Source of the DNA: an uncultured Eubacteriales bacterium
Lineage (GTDB): Bacteria > Bacillota > Clostridia > Oscillospirales > Butyricicoccaceae
DNA length: 64,000 nt
Direction: 5' to 3'
NCBI GenBank assembly: GCA_910579575.1
Contig: CAJTUM010000002.1
Coordinates: forward strand, 196,525-260,524
Part shown: positions 26,563 to 33,996 of the stretch, one piece after another
Position numbering within the stretch: position 1 is the stretch's first letter
Layout: every line of letters begins with the position of its first letter
Notes under the pieces: generated by a model
The model's input: the letters and a program-made list of their open reading frames with translations, nothing else
What the model was told of the DNA's origin: nothing
The model's database searches: none
Position numbers and translations under genes: made by a program

Positions 26563-27867
26563 TTATTCAAAAATTGTCTGCTCGGTCACTTCGGTCTCCA
26601 AGGCCTTCAGGGCCTTTTCGACCAGGCCTCTTCTCAGGGCCTTTTCCTCCTCGTGGGTCAGCTCAGGGTTGCCCAGGGGGTGGGGGATCGCGATGGTGGG
26701 CACGATTCTGTTCGCGCCGACCGTCAGGGAAATCGGGGTAACTGTGCACATATGAACGACGGGGATGCCCGCGCGCTCTACTTCTTTAACCAACGTTGCG
26801 CCGCAACGTGTGCAGGTGCCTCACGTGGAGGTGAGGATAACGGCGTCGACCCCGTCAGCCTTCAGCTCCTTGGAAAATTCTTCGGCAAAAGCCTTGGCGC
26901 TGGCCACGGCGGTGCCGTTGCCCACAGTGGTATAGAAATAACGGTGCAGCTTGCCGATGCGTCCCTCTTTTTCCAGGTCGCGCAGCACGTCCACAGGCAG
27001 AACACGGTCGGCGTCGGCATTGGCGTAGACCGGGTCATAGCCGCCGTGAGCAGTTTCATAGGTGGCGTCGGTCAAGTCCATAACGCCCTCGATGTCATAC
27101 TTGCCATAGTGGGAAGCAGAGGAGGATTCGATATGGTCCGGGTTGCCCTTGGGCACGATGCCGCCGGAAGTGACCAGAGCCACAGTGGCGTGAGCCAGAT
27201 CCTTGACGGCGGGGTTGGGATCCACGCGGTCGAAGTTGGGCATGGGGAACTCGGTGACGAATTCCTTGCCGGCCAGCTTCTTCAGCAGCATATCGACGGC
27301 GCGGGCGGAACCGCGCTTCTCTTCAAAGAAGTTCTTGCGGATGCCGTTGGGGATATAGCCCTCTTCGGCGGAGGACAGGATTTCCTCGCCTTTGGCCAGC
27401 TTCAGGGCCAGCGGAGCCATCTTGCTGACGGCGTCTCTCATGCCGGCGGCGCTGTTCTTTGTGGAGACGATATAAACGTCCTTAGCGTAGTCGGCGCCGG
27501 GGTTCTCTTTATACATACCGGTCAGAACAGGGATGCCCAGCTCTTCCTTAACGGCTTTTGTGATGTTGCCGCAGGCGAAGCCGTAACGACCGGCGTTAAA
27601 AGCGGGGCCTGCGATAAACAGGTCGGGCTTTTGAGATTTGATCATCTCCATGATGGTCGCGGTGGCTTCCTTGGTGTTTTCGCCAAAATAGGAGTCGCCG
27701 CAGATGATGGTGGCGACGATTTCGGCCTCGTCCTTAAACTGGGCCTTAAACGCCATGCCAGGGCCGATGACTTCGCCGACCCGCAGCTCGGGCTTGATAT
27801 CAGCCTTCTCCTCGCCGCCGATGTTGGCGAAGAACTGGTTGATATAATGAACGACTCTGATGCTCAT
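26563..27867 (-). CDS. grdB: Glycine reductase selenoprotein B (Sec at codon 349)
   Basis: The glycine-specific selenoprotein subunit of protein B, which with the pyruvoyl protein GrdE binds glycine as a Schiff base and transfers the carboxymethyl group to GrdA. 434 residues from ATG 27867 (MSIRVVHYINQFFANIGGEE). The in-frame TGA at 26823-26821 lies in ILTST-Sec-GTCTRCGATLVKEVE, matching the Sec site of GrdB proteins, followed by 85 codons of conserved sequence. The upstream glycine riboswitch supports glycine rather than sarcosine or betaine as substrate. Confidence 0.96.
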
Positions 27868-27887
27868 TATTCTTTGTCCTCCTTCCG

Positions 27888-29168
27888 TTATCTGGCGCTC
27901 AGCTTGTTGAAGCCGAGTTCGTTTGTGGCGCCGGTGATAACCTGGAGCTCGGCGTCGATGCTACCGTCCTCATTCAGGCTGCCCTCGTGGCCGCCGGCGA
28001 TGATGTTGGCAGTTTCGGGGTAGCCGATGACTTTATCCATCTTGCCCAGGTGAATGACCATATTCGCGTTGCCGCCAGTGACAACGGCGTCGGCCTTGGG
28101 ATCGGCGTCGGCCAAGGACTGGGATTTGCCGTCCTGGCCGGCGTATTCGTCGGTGATGATAACCGTCTTAACGCCCTGCTCTTCGATCTTCTTGCAGTTC
28201 ATAATCAGGTCGGTGTCCGGGTTGCCGAAACCTTCCTGCGAAACCACCGCGCCGTCCAGGTCCAGCCAGCGGCACAGCTTGGCGGTCCAGTCAGAGGAGC
28301 GCTGCTTGTCGGCCAGGTAGACGTTCTCGTTGGTCAGAATCATGCCCACAAAATTCAGGGTCTTGCCGTGCTGAGCGAACAGGTCCTTGACAACGGGGTT
28401 GTTCAGGTGGTGGTACGTTGTATTTTTATCGCAGGCGGAAACGCAGTTGCCGCTCAGGATAGCGCCGTCCATGCCCTCGGTGGGGTTCATGATGGTGGAC
28501 AGCGTGCGCTTGGCGTCCACGCCGTAGACATATGTGTCATGCATCAGGCCCTGGCTCTGCAGCATCTGGACATAAGCCACCCGAGGCAGATTGGGCATTT
28601 TTTCCAAACCCTCCTTGACGCCGTAGGTCTCAAAGACGTCTACCTCGTCGGGAGTCACGTTCTTGGCCAGCTCGCCCAGGAATTTAGCTGTCTTCAAGCC
28701 GGCAAAGCGCACGGCTTTTTCGTGGTCGTGCTGCTTCAGGCCGTCAATGGGCTCAACGACCAGCACCAGGTTGTTTGTCTGAGAGAAGGGGGTGTACTTG
28801 GCGCCCTCGCCGCTCATATCGATAATACCTTCCTGGAAAGCCACGATTTTGCCGGTTGTCACAACGGCGGAGCCCCGCAGCACGTTGGTCTTGCCGCTGC
28901 CCACAGTGTCAACCTTGGAGATCACGCCGGGGAAAATGTCGCCGGGACCCTCCACCTTGCAGCGGGGCTCGATCACGTCCTTTACAGGCATGATGCGCAC
29001 GCTCTCGCCGGGTTTTGCGATTTCCAGAGTCACTGATTTGATATTCTCGTCTTCCAACACCAGGTTCTTCACGTCGTCCTGATTGACATACAGGACGCCG
29101 CCCTCAACCTTGGACTGGTCGGCAAACTGAATATCATGGATATTGACGTATCCAAGTTCCAGTTTCAA
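27888..29168 (-). CDS. grdE: Glycine reductase protein B pro-protein (pyruvoyl subunits)
   Basis: The precursor is cut autocatalytically into two subunits, leaving a pyruvoyl group made from a cysteine. The likely site is Asn-Cys in ILSGNCVSACDKNTT near residue 200. TTG 29168 is preferred as start (LKLELGYVNIHDIQFAD), since GGAGGTG is eight bases upstream and GrdE proteins begin with this segment; the ATG at 29183 overlaps that site. 426 residues. Second gene of the operon after grdX. Confidence 0.94.
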   Translation of the reverse strand: MKLELGYVNIHDIQFADQSKVEGGVLYVNQDDVKNLVLEDENIKSVTLEIAKPGESVRIMPVKDVIEPRCKVEGPGDIFPGVISKVDTVGSGKTNVLRGSAVVTTGKIVAFQEGIIDMSGEGAKYTPFSQTNNLVLVVEPIDGLKQHDHEKAVRFAGLKTAKFLGELAKNVTPDEVDVFETYGVKEGLEKMPNLPRVAYVQMLQSQGLMHDTYVYGVDAKRTLSTIMNPTEGMDGAILSGNCVSACDKNTTYHHLNNPVVKDLFAQHGKTLNFVGMILTNENVYLADKQRSSDWTAKLCRWLDLDGAVVSQEGFGNPDTDLIMNCKKIEEQGVKTVIITDEYAGQDGKSQSLADADPKADAVVTGGNANMVIHLGKMDKVIGYPETANIIAGGHEGSLNEDGSIDAELQVITGATNELGFNKLSAR

Positions 29169-29259
29169 TTTGAGCACCTCCATAATTTAAATGTATATCA
29201 TTTTCTTAAAGGTTCTTAAGAAAACTGACCGTATGGGAAACGCCCGCTCTCCCGCCGCC

Positions 29260-29643
29260 CTACAGCTGGACAGCCGAGGCCATGGCGTTGTCGCACAGGC
29301 TGCAGTCGATGGTACGGAAATCCTGCCGCATCTGCTCCGGCATATTGGGAAACCGGTCTTTTCCAAATTTCTTGCAGGCGATCACGCACTCTTCTATAAT
29401 GCGCAGAGATTCCGCGTCCATTCCTTTTTTGCTCTTTGTCAAAAAAATTGTTTTGTACGGCGTTTCGTTGGGCTTAATGCTGCCCGCCAGCGGATGGGTG
29501 AGCAGCTTGTGTCCGCTGTGGATATAATCCCGCGCCATCCGCATGATTTCGGTATAATGGACGGGCTGAAACTCCACCTGAGCCTGGTCGGCATATTTAT
29601 CCCGCACCATTTCATTGTTGGTGATAATAAAAAAATCCGCCAT
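29260..29643 (-). CDS. grdX: GrdX family protein
   Basis: A small protein of unknown biochemical role that regularly opens grd operons. The start MADFFIITNNEMVRDKY at ATG 29643 is preferred because GGAGG lies five bases upstream; earlier in-frame ATGs have no ribosome site and overlap promoter-like sequence. 127 residues, with LAGSIKPNETPYKTIFLTK and a C-terminal DCSLCDNAM. First gene behind the glycine riboswitch. Confidence 0.9.
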   Translation of the reverse strand: MADFFIITNNEMVRDKYADQAQVEFQPVHYTEIMRMARDYIHSGHKLLTHPLAGSIKPNETPYKTIFLTKSKKGMDAESLRIIEECVIACKKFGKDRFPNMPEQMRQDFRTIDCSLCDNAMASAVQL

Positions 29644-29689
29644 AGCCGCCTCCAAATTTTTATCGATTTCTCCGATAGATTTCATAATA

Positions 29690-29714
29690 TTTATCGGTTT
29701 CATCAATAAGTCAA
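29690..29714 (-). promoter_or_regulatory. Second promoter and 18-bp motif ahead of grdX
   Basis: On the minus strand TTGACT (29714-29709) is followed by AT-rich -10-like sequence (TAAATATTAT), so a promoter downstream of the riboswitch is possible. The 18-bp sequence TTTATCGGTTTCATCAAT (29690-29707, plus strand) overlaps it. It matches 17 of 18 bases at 30316-30333 beside tRNA-Sec, which suggests a shared regulator site. Confidence 0.45.
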
Positions 29715-29790
29715 CTGCTCTCCGCCCATTCTGTGTTTATTATACCGTATTCTGCCCGCAATGGCAAGCGAAATCCCTGCCCTTGGCCAC

Positions 29791-29834
29791 AAAAAAACGA
29801 CGGCGCCAGAAGCGAATGCGCTTCCACGCTGTCG
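29791..29834 (-). terminator. Terminator of the glycine riboswitch
   Basis: Minus-strand GACGACAGCG...GAAGCG-catt-CGCTTC...CGCCGTCG hairpin followed by seven T residues. It lies just after the second aptamer and 190 bp ahead of grdX. Glycine binding is expected to disrupt it and turn the operon on. Confidence 0.85.
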
Positions 29835-29835
29835 T

Positions 29836-30030
29836 CCCTCCGTTTTTGAGCCTGAGAGATTCGGGCGCCGCCTCTTTGGCAGAGGTCGGCCGCCGTTGCT
29901 CCTTGGGCGCCTTTTGGCTTTTCAGAGTTCGGTCCGCCTTCGGTCCTTTTGCCTGAAAGTTTCGCGCCGCTTCGACAAAAATCGGCGCTTGCATCTTCGG
30001 CGCCCCCAAAAGGGGTCTCTCCCGATAGGT
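29836..30030 (-). promoter_or_regulatory. Tandem glycine riboswitch of the grd operon
   Basis: Two glycine aptamers lie one after the other on the minus strand. The first runs from GGGAGAGACC (near 30023) through GCGCCGAAGATGCAAGCGCC to CTTTCAGGCAAAAGGACCG and CTCTGAAAAG. The second contains GCCCAAGGAGCAACGGCGG and CCGAATCTCTCAGGCTCAAA near 29850, ending GGAGGGACG. These are the conserved gcvT-type core elements. Here the switch senses the substrate of the pathway it controls. Confidence 0.93.
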
Positions 30031-30128
30031 TTCATCCCGCTTATTCACTTCGTCTATATTTTAACACAATCCGCCGAAAAGGCAAGGGAAATTTCCCGAT
30101 TGCGCTTATCGGCTTTTTGGATAAAAGC

Positions 30129-30232
30129 TGGCGGGAGTATGTGGGAATCGAACCCACCTAAGCGGCTCCTAACCGCTATTACTGGTTTTGAAGACCAGAG
30201 GGCACACCAGCGCCCATCTACTCCCATACTCC
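30129..30232 (-). tRNA. selC: tRNA-Sec (anticodon UCA)
   Basis: On the minus strand an 8-bp acceptor stem GGAGTATG/CATACTCC and T-arm GTGGGTTCGATTCCCAC flank a long variable arm (TAGCGGTTAGGAGCCGCTTA). The anticodon arm is CTGGTCTTCAAAACCAG, with loop bases giving UCA, which reads UGA. The extended acceptor and large variable arm, about 100 nt in all, are diagnostic of tRNA-Sec. A CGCCA end is encoded. Its own promoter lies just upstream. Confidence 0.95.
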
Positions 30233-30246
30233 TTGAAGCCGTAGTG

Positions 30247-30275
30247 ATAATATCACACCTTCCGCCTTTTTGCAA
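30247..30275 (-). promoter_or_regulatory. Promoter of tRNA-Sec
   Basis: Minus strand TTGCAA (30275-30270), 17-bp spacer, TATTAT (30252-30247); the tRNA 5' end is about 15 bp downstream. Confidence 0.8.
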
Positions 30276-30315
30276 GCGGCTTCTTGTTAATTCTCTATCA
30301 ATTCTTTTGGTCCTG

Positions 30316-30366
30316 TTTATCGGTTTTATCAATTCGCTTGCAGAAATCCCCTTTTGGCGATATACT
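30316..30366 (+). promoter_or_regulatory. Promoter of the M14 peptidase with upstream 18-bp motif
   Basis: TTGCAG (30338-30343), 17-bp spacer, TATACT (30361-30366). The 18-bp TTTATCGGTTTTATCAAT (30316-30333) abuts the -35 box, an activator-like position, and is also upstream of the divergent tRNA-Sec. Compare 29690-29707. Confidence 0.65.
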
Positions 30367-30437
30367 GGCAGTAGCGTTATCCCCACCCAAAGGGCGGCCG
30401 CCTCAAGACGGCTGCCGGAAAAAGGAGGTTTTCATCC

Positions 30438-32123
30438 ATGAACCATTCGCTGCAATACGACCATTATTACCGCTACCAGGAAATCGCGGATCTGCTGCGG
30501 AGCTATGCCAAGGCCCATCCAGAGCTGGCCCGGCTGACCCCCATCGGCCTGACGCCCCAAGGCCGGGAAATCTTGGCCATTGAGATTACCGATACCGCTA
30601 CAGGCGCCTGGGAAGAAAAACCCGCCTACTATATGGAGGCCAATATCCACGCCGGCGAGGTGTGCGGCTCCATGGTGGCGATCTATCTGCTGGATACGAT
30701 TTTCAGCAATCTGGAGGACCTCCAGATCAAGCAAATGCTGGAGCGGTATACGCTGTATATCGTGCCCCGCCTTTCCTGCGACGGTTCGGAACACTACCTG
30801 ACAACCCCGGATTGGGTGCGCTCCGCCCCCCGCCCCTGGCCCTATGAGCAGGATATGCCCGGCCTGCGCCGACAGGATCTGGACGGCGACGGCGTAGCCC
30901 GCATGATGCGGGTTCCCTCCCCTTACGGCATCTGGAAAGTCTCTGAAAAAGATCCCCGGTTGATGGAAAAACGCCGGCCGGACGAAACCGACGGCCAATT
31001 TTATAACGTCTATCCTGAGGGAATCATTGAGGAGTATGACGGCTTGCACATCCCCATGGCTCCCGCCAAATTCGGCGCCGATTTCAACCGCAACTACCCA
31101 GTAGGCTGGCAGGACGACAGCCTTCAGGCCGGCGCCGGCGCTTACCCTCTGTGCCATCCGGAAACCCGGGCCAACGCCGATTTCCTGCTCAGCCATCCCA
31201 ACGTCTGCTGCGTGTTGGATATGCACACAGCCGGCGGCCAGATTCTCCATACCCCTGGCTACAAGCATCCCAAGGAGGCGGACCAGGCGGATATGGACAT
31301 TTACCGGGCCCTGGGTCAGATGGGCCATGAGGAAACCGGCTTCCCTGTGCTCAACCTCTATACCCAATATATGCCTGCCTCCAACCCCGCCACCTATGGC
31401 GGCTTCGACGATTTTTGCCATTTTCTTTTGGGCGTGCCCGGCTTTACCGTGGAATGCTGGGATCTTTCCGAGCGTGCCGGCTTCCCTCTGCAATATCCTC
31501 CGGCAGAACATCTCACCGACGAACAGCAGTTGGACTGCGCCTATAAGCACCTGCAATGGCTGGATGAAAACCTGGGCAAGGACGCCTTCCAGCCCTGGAC
31601 GCCCTTTGAGCATCCCCAACTGGGTCCAGTGGAGATTGGCGGCACGGATTTCAAATTCACCCAGCAAAATCCGCCCATCAAGTTTTTGGAGCAGGAGGTG
31701 GAGAAGATTTCCCGCTTCGCTCTGCGCTTGATTCGCACCCTGCCCCATGTGGTCTTTGACAAAGCCGAGGCTCGCAGCCTGGGCGGCGGCCTGTATCAGG
31801 TAGAAGCCGTTGTGGGCAACCGGGGCTATCTGCCCACCTATGTATTTAAGGAGGGCCTGAAGCTGAAGACCCTGAAGGAGCTGACTTTGTCTCTGGAAGG
31901 CGCGGAAGCTGTGGAAGGTAAGCTGTGCCAGAAGATCGGCCATTTGCAGGGTCTTTCCGGCCTAAACGCCCGCAACAGCGGTATGGGCCCCAACACGATT
32001 GAAACAGAACCGCTGCAAAAGAAGGTTTCCTGGGTGGTGAAAGCCAACCCCGGCGACGTGCTCCGCTTGACCTGCCAGGGCGGCCGCATCGGCGCAGTGC
32101 GCACAGAAATCACGTTGGCCTAA
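30438..32123 (+). CDS. M14-family zinc carboxypeptidase
   Basis: 561 residues without an obvious signal peptide, so probably cytoplasmic. The zinc site is visible as NIHAGEVCGSM near residue 70 (HxxE) and a third ligand in LDMHTAGGQILH near 263. FTVECWDLSERAG near 337 holds the catalytic glutamate region. The ATG at 30438 follows AAAGGAGG. It has a C-terminal ~130-residue beta domain (LGGGLYQVEAVVGNRGYLPT) often seen in M14 enzymes of this size. It could feed amino acids into fermentation; no operon partner. Confidence 0.88.
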   Translation: MNHSLQYDHYYRYQEIADLLRSYAKAHPELARLTPIGLTPQGREILAIEITDTATGAWEEKPAYYMEANIHAGEVCGSMVAIYLLDTIFSNLEDLQIKQMLERYTLYIVPRLSCDGSEHYLTTPDWVRSAPRPWPYEQDMPGLRRQDLDGDGVARMMRVPSPYGIWKVSEKDPRLMEKRRPDETDGQFYNVYPEGIIEEYDGLHIPMAPAKFGADFNRNYPVGWQDDSLQAGAGAYPLCHPETRANADFLLSHPNVCCVLDMHTAGGQILHTPGYKHPKEADQADMDIYRALGQMGHEETGFPVLNLYTQYMPASNPATYGGFDDFCHFLLGVPGFTVECWDLSERAGFPLQYPPAEHLTDEQQLDCAYKHLQWLDENLGKDAFQPWTPFEHPQLGPVEIGGTDFKFTQQNPPIKFLEQEVEKISRFALRLIRTLPHVVFDKAEARSLGGGLYQVEAVVGNRGYLPTYVFKEGLKLKTLKELTLSLEGAEAVEGKLCQKIGHLQGLSGLNARNSGMGPNTIETEPLQKKVSWVVKANPGDVLRLTCQGGRIGAVRTEITLA

Positions 32124-32207
32124 CGGCGTGCTATCGGGGCGGCGCCCCGAACCCCCTTCAAGGGCCTTTTTGAAAAAAGCCCCTTGAAAATCCCCAAAAA
32201 CCAAACC

Positions 32208-32240
32208 GCCCCCTCTCATCCGAGAGGGGGCAGGTTTTTT
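32208..32240 (+). terminator. Terminator of the M14 peptidase gene
   Basis: GCCCCCTCTCATCCGAGAGGGGGC hairpin followed by a T-rich run; it may also end the opposing small membrane-protein gene. Confidence 0.82.
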
Positions 32241-32572
32241 TATTTTTCTTCTTTTTCTTCCCGGTCCATTGCCGGTATCTGCCTGCCGCAATGGGGGCAA
32301 AGGAAGGTTTCTTCTTTTCCTTGGAGGAATTTTTCCACCTCCGCCGGCGAATAGCGAAGGCAATAGGGACAGCGCAGCAGCTTTCGAGAGAAAACCGCCA
32401 GAAAAATCCACAATATGACCCAAACGGCGAAGCAGATTATCATCAGACCGATGAAATAAGGCCCGCTGTCGCGATCCAGCAGATAGATAGGAATCATAGA
32501 GGCCGCCCACGCGATGATGCTCCAACGATCTGCCCGCCACAGTTTCCGCAGCCTTGCAATCTTCTTTTGCAT
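32240..32572 (-). CDS. Two-helix membrane protein with C-terminal zinc ribbon
   Basis: 110 residues. Two hydrophobic helices (WSIIAWAASMIPIYLL and IGLMIICFAVWVILWIFLAVF) precede a CPYC...CPHC pair about 27 residues apart that should bind one zinc. The tail is highly charged (DREEKEEK). Family and function not recognised. Likely single-gene unit. Confidence 0.7.
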   Translation of the reverse strand: MQKKIARLRKLWRADRWSIIAWAASMIPIYLLDRDSGPYFIGLMIICFAVWVILWIFLAVFSRKLLRCPYCLRYSPAEVEKFLQGKEETFLCPHCGRQIPAMDREEKEEK

Positions 32573-32697
32573 TTCATCCCTCCGACTCTAATTCCAATTT
32601 TTCCTTTCTCGGTATATCGCGCTTTGGGCGGCTTGTCAATCAACCTTACTCTAAAAATAGGCCCTGGTTCAAAAACCAGGGCCTTATTCTTTTCATA

Positions 32698-33066
32698 CTA
32701 CACAGGTCGATACCATGTAATATTAGCTCCTGTATAATAGGGGCAGTCATTGTAAGCATGTTCATACAGCGCATATGGCCCCCATTTGGATTTGATCATC
32801 GTGCCGTGGTTAGTCGATATCCCAGAATGCAGACTATCTAATCCAGCGCTGGAAATACTAGAACCTTTCCAATAAAAGATACGGTCGTTCACCTGTATCT
32901 GTGTTCCGCTGGCTCGTTGGACAAAATCTATACCAAAATAATTTCTCGGGTCATTAATCCAATATTTGTTTGTTCTCGTATTTTGACTATAATATGCGTA
33001 TGAACAGCAATTATAATTGGTGGTTTCTTCCGGCAAAACATTTGCATAAGGAAATTCATCTTTCAT
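32698..33066 (-). CDS. Hypothetical protein, 122 aa, coupled to upstream gene
   Basis: Starts MKDEFPYANVLPEETTNYNC at ATG 33066, overlapping the preceding stop by 4 bp (ATGA). It has NYNCCSYAYY near residue 17 and a later His-containing LHSGISTNHG. A Cys...His layout like this occurs in small papain-like or NlpC/P60-like peptidases and amidases, but the match is too weak to claim. There is no signal peptide although its upstream partner has one, so this may be the C-terminal half of a protein split by a frameshift. Confidence 0.6.
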   Translation of the reverse strand: MKDEFPYANVLPEETTNYNCCSYAYYSQNTRTNKYWINDPRNYFGIDFVQRASGTQIQVNDRIFYWKGSSISSAGLDSLHSGISTNHGTMIKSKWGPYALYEHAYNDCPYYTGANITWYRPV

Positions 33067-33827
33067 TTTTTCCTCATACTTTCTTTCAGCGTACTACTCA
33101 ATTCTTCTCCACGAATCAATACCGCAATACGAGCGCCGTGCGGCGAAGTAATCGTAGTATAGGTTTCCCTGTGCTGCGGTAAATCTCTTTGGATGGGAGC
33201 AGAATAGTAGTAGGATGTCGGATCCTCTCCATAGAATAGATTTCCTCTTTCCTGCTCCAGCTTTTCGACAGCACACCGCTCTACAACCGATCGCTGGTCT
33301 TCGTTCATCTGTTGCTGGATTGGCGGCTGCTGAAGCATAATCTCCATCAGCCAGATTTGCTGAGCCCTATCCCATTGTTCATCCTCATTGGCCTCGGCCA
33401 CTGTCGCCGGCGTGGCCCCATACCTGGCAATCAGCGCCTCTGCCGCGTCTGCTCGGCTCATCAGCTCCTGATGCACATTGCTGTAAGACAATATAGAGTG
33501 ATATCCTGCCTCTGGCGTATTCCAGACAAAAGCATTGATGTTGAGCGGGTAATTTAGAGCAGATTCCAGTACCTGAGCAGTGGACATTCCTTGCAGAATA
33601 TCCTCTGGAATCTGACAGGCTTCAATTTTAGAAGGGAAATCATGGAATTGCAGCCATTGATCTGTGCCCGGCAGAATCGGATATTCATATCCTTGGGGAA
33701 ACGCTTTCAATGAATCTTCTGAAACAATTTTCTCCTCAGCGGCAACGACTGATATGGCCAAAGAAACAATAATGGCGGCCAGTATAATCATTGAGCAAAA
33801 AAAGTTCCATTTCCTCTGTCTCCTCAT
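33063..33827 (-). CDS. Secreted or membrane-anchored hypothetical protein, 254 aa
   Basis: N-terminal signal or anchor MRRQRKWNFFCSMIILAAIIVSL (shown in part by its hydrophobic core), then a soluble, Gln/Glu-rich helical region around DAAEALIARYGATPATVAEANEDEQWD and a beta-like C-terminal part. No family recognised. It ends within a 4-bp overlap with the next gene. Somewhat more AT-rich than the neighbouring selB gene. Confidence 0.65.
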   Translation of the reverse strand: MRRQRKWNFFCSMIILAAIIVSLAISVVAAEEKIVSEDSLKAFPQGYEYPILPGTDQWLQFHDFPSKIEACQIPEDILQGMSTAQVLESALNYPLNINAFVWNTPEAGYHSILSYSNVHQELMSRADAAEALIARYGATPATVAEANEDEQWDRAQQIWLMEIMLQQPPIQQQMNEDQRSVVERCAVEKLEQERGNLFYGEDPTSYYYSAPIQRDLPQHRETYTTITSPHGARIAVLIRGEELSSTLKESMRKK

Positions 33828-33944
33828 AGTTTTCTCCTTTCAATATAGGTGAATACTTTCTTTTTTATACCCCCTCATTTTCCTTATATTACTTTATTCA
33901 CTTCTACTTGTCAAGAATTTTATTGTACTGCATTTTTATTTTTT

Positions 33945-33991
33945 CAATAACAAAACGCTTCGACAAATCATGCCGAAGCGTTCTGTTATTG
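33945..33991 (-). terminator. Terminator of the selA-selB operon
   Basis: Long hairpin CAATAACA-AACGCTTCG / CGAAGCGTT-TGTTATTG immediately after the selB stop, followed on the minus strand by an A/T-rich run. Confidence 0.85.
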
Positions 33992-33996
33992 CTCTA

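Noticed and set aside
24598..27867. Premature TGA codons in grdA and grdB as signs of pseudogenes
   Set aside because: Both TGAs sit at the known selenocysteine positions and the flanking protein sequence is conserved on both sides. The tRNA-Sec, selA, selB and selD genes are nearby.
30432..31943. A 503-codon minus-strand frame opposite the M14 peptidase
   Set aside because: Composition is typical of a shadow and the plus strand encodes zinc-ligand motifs.
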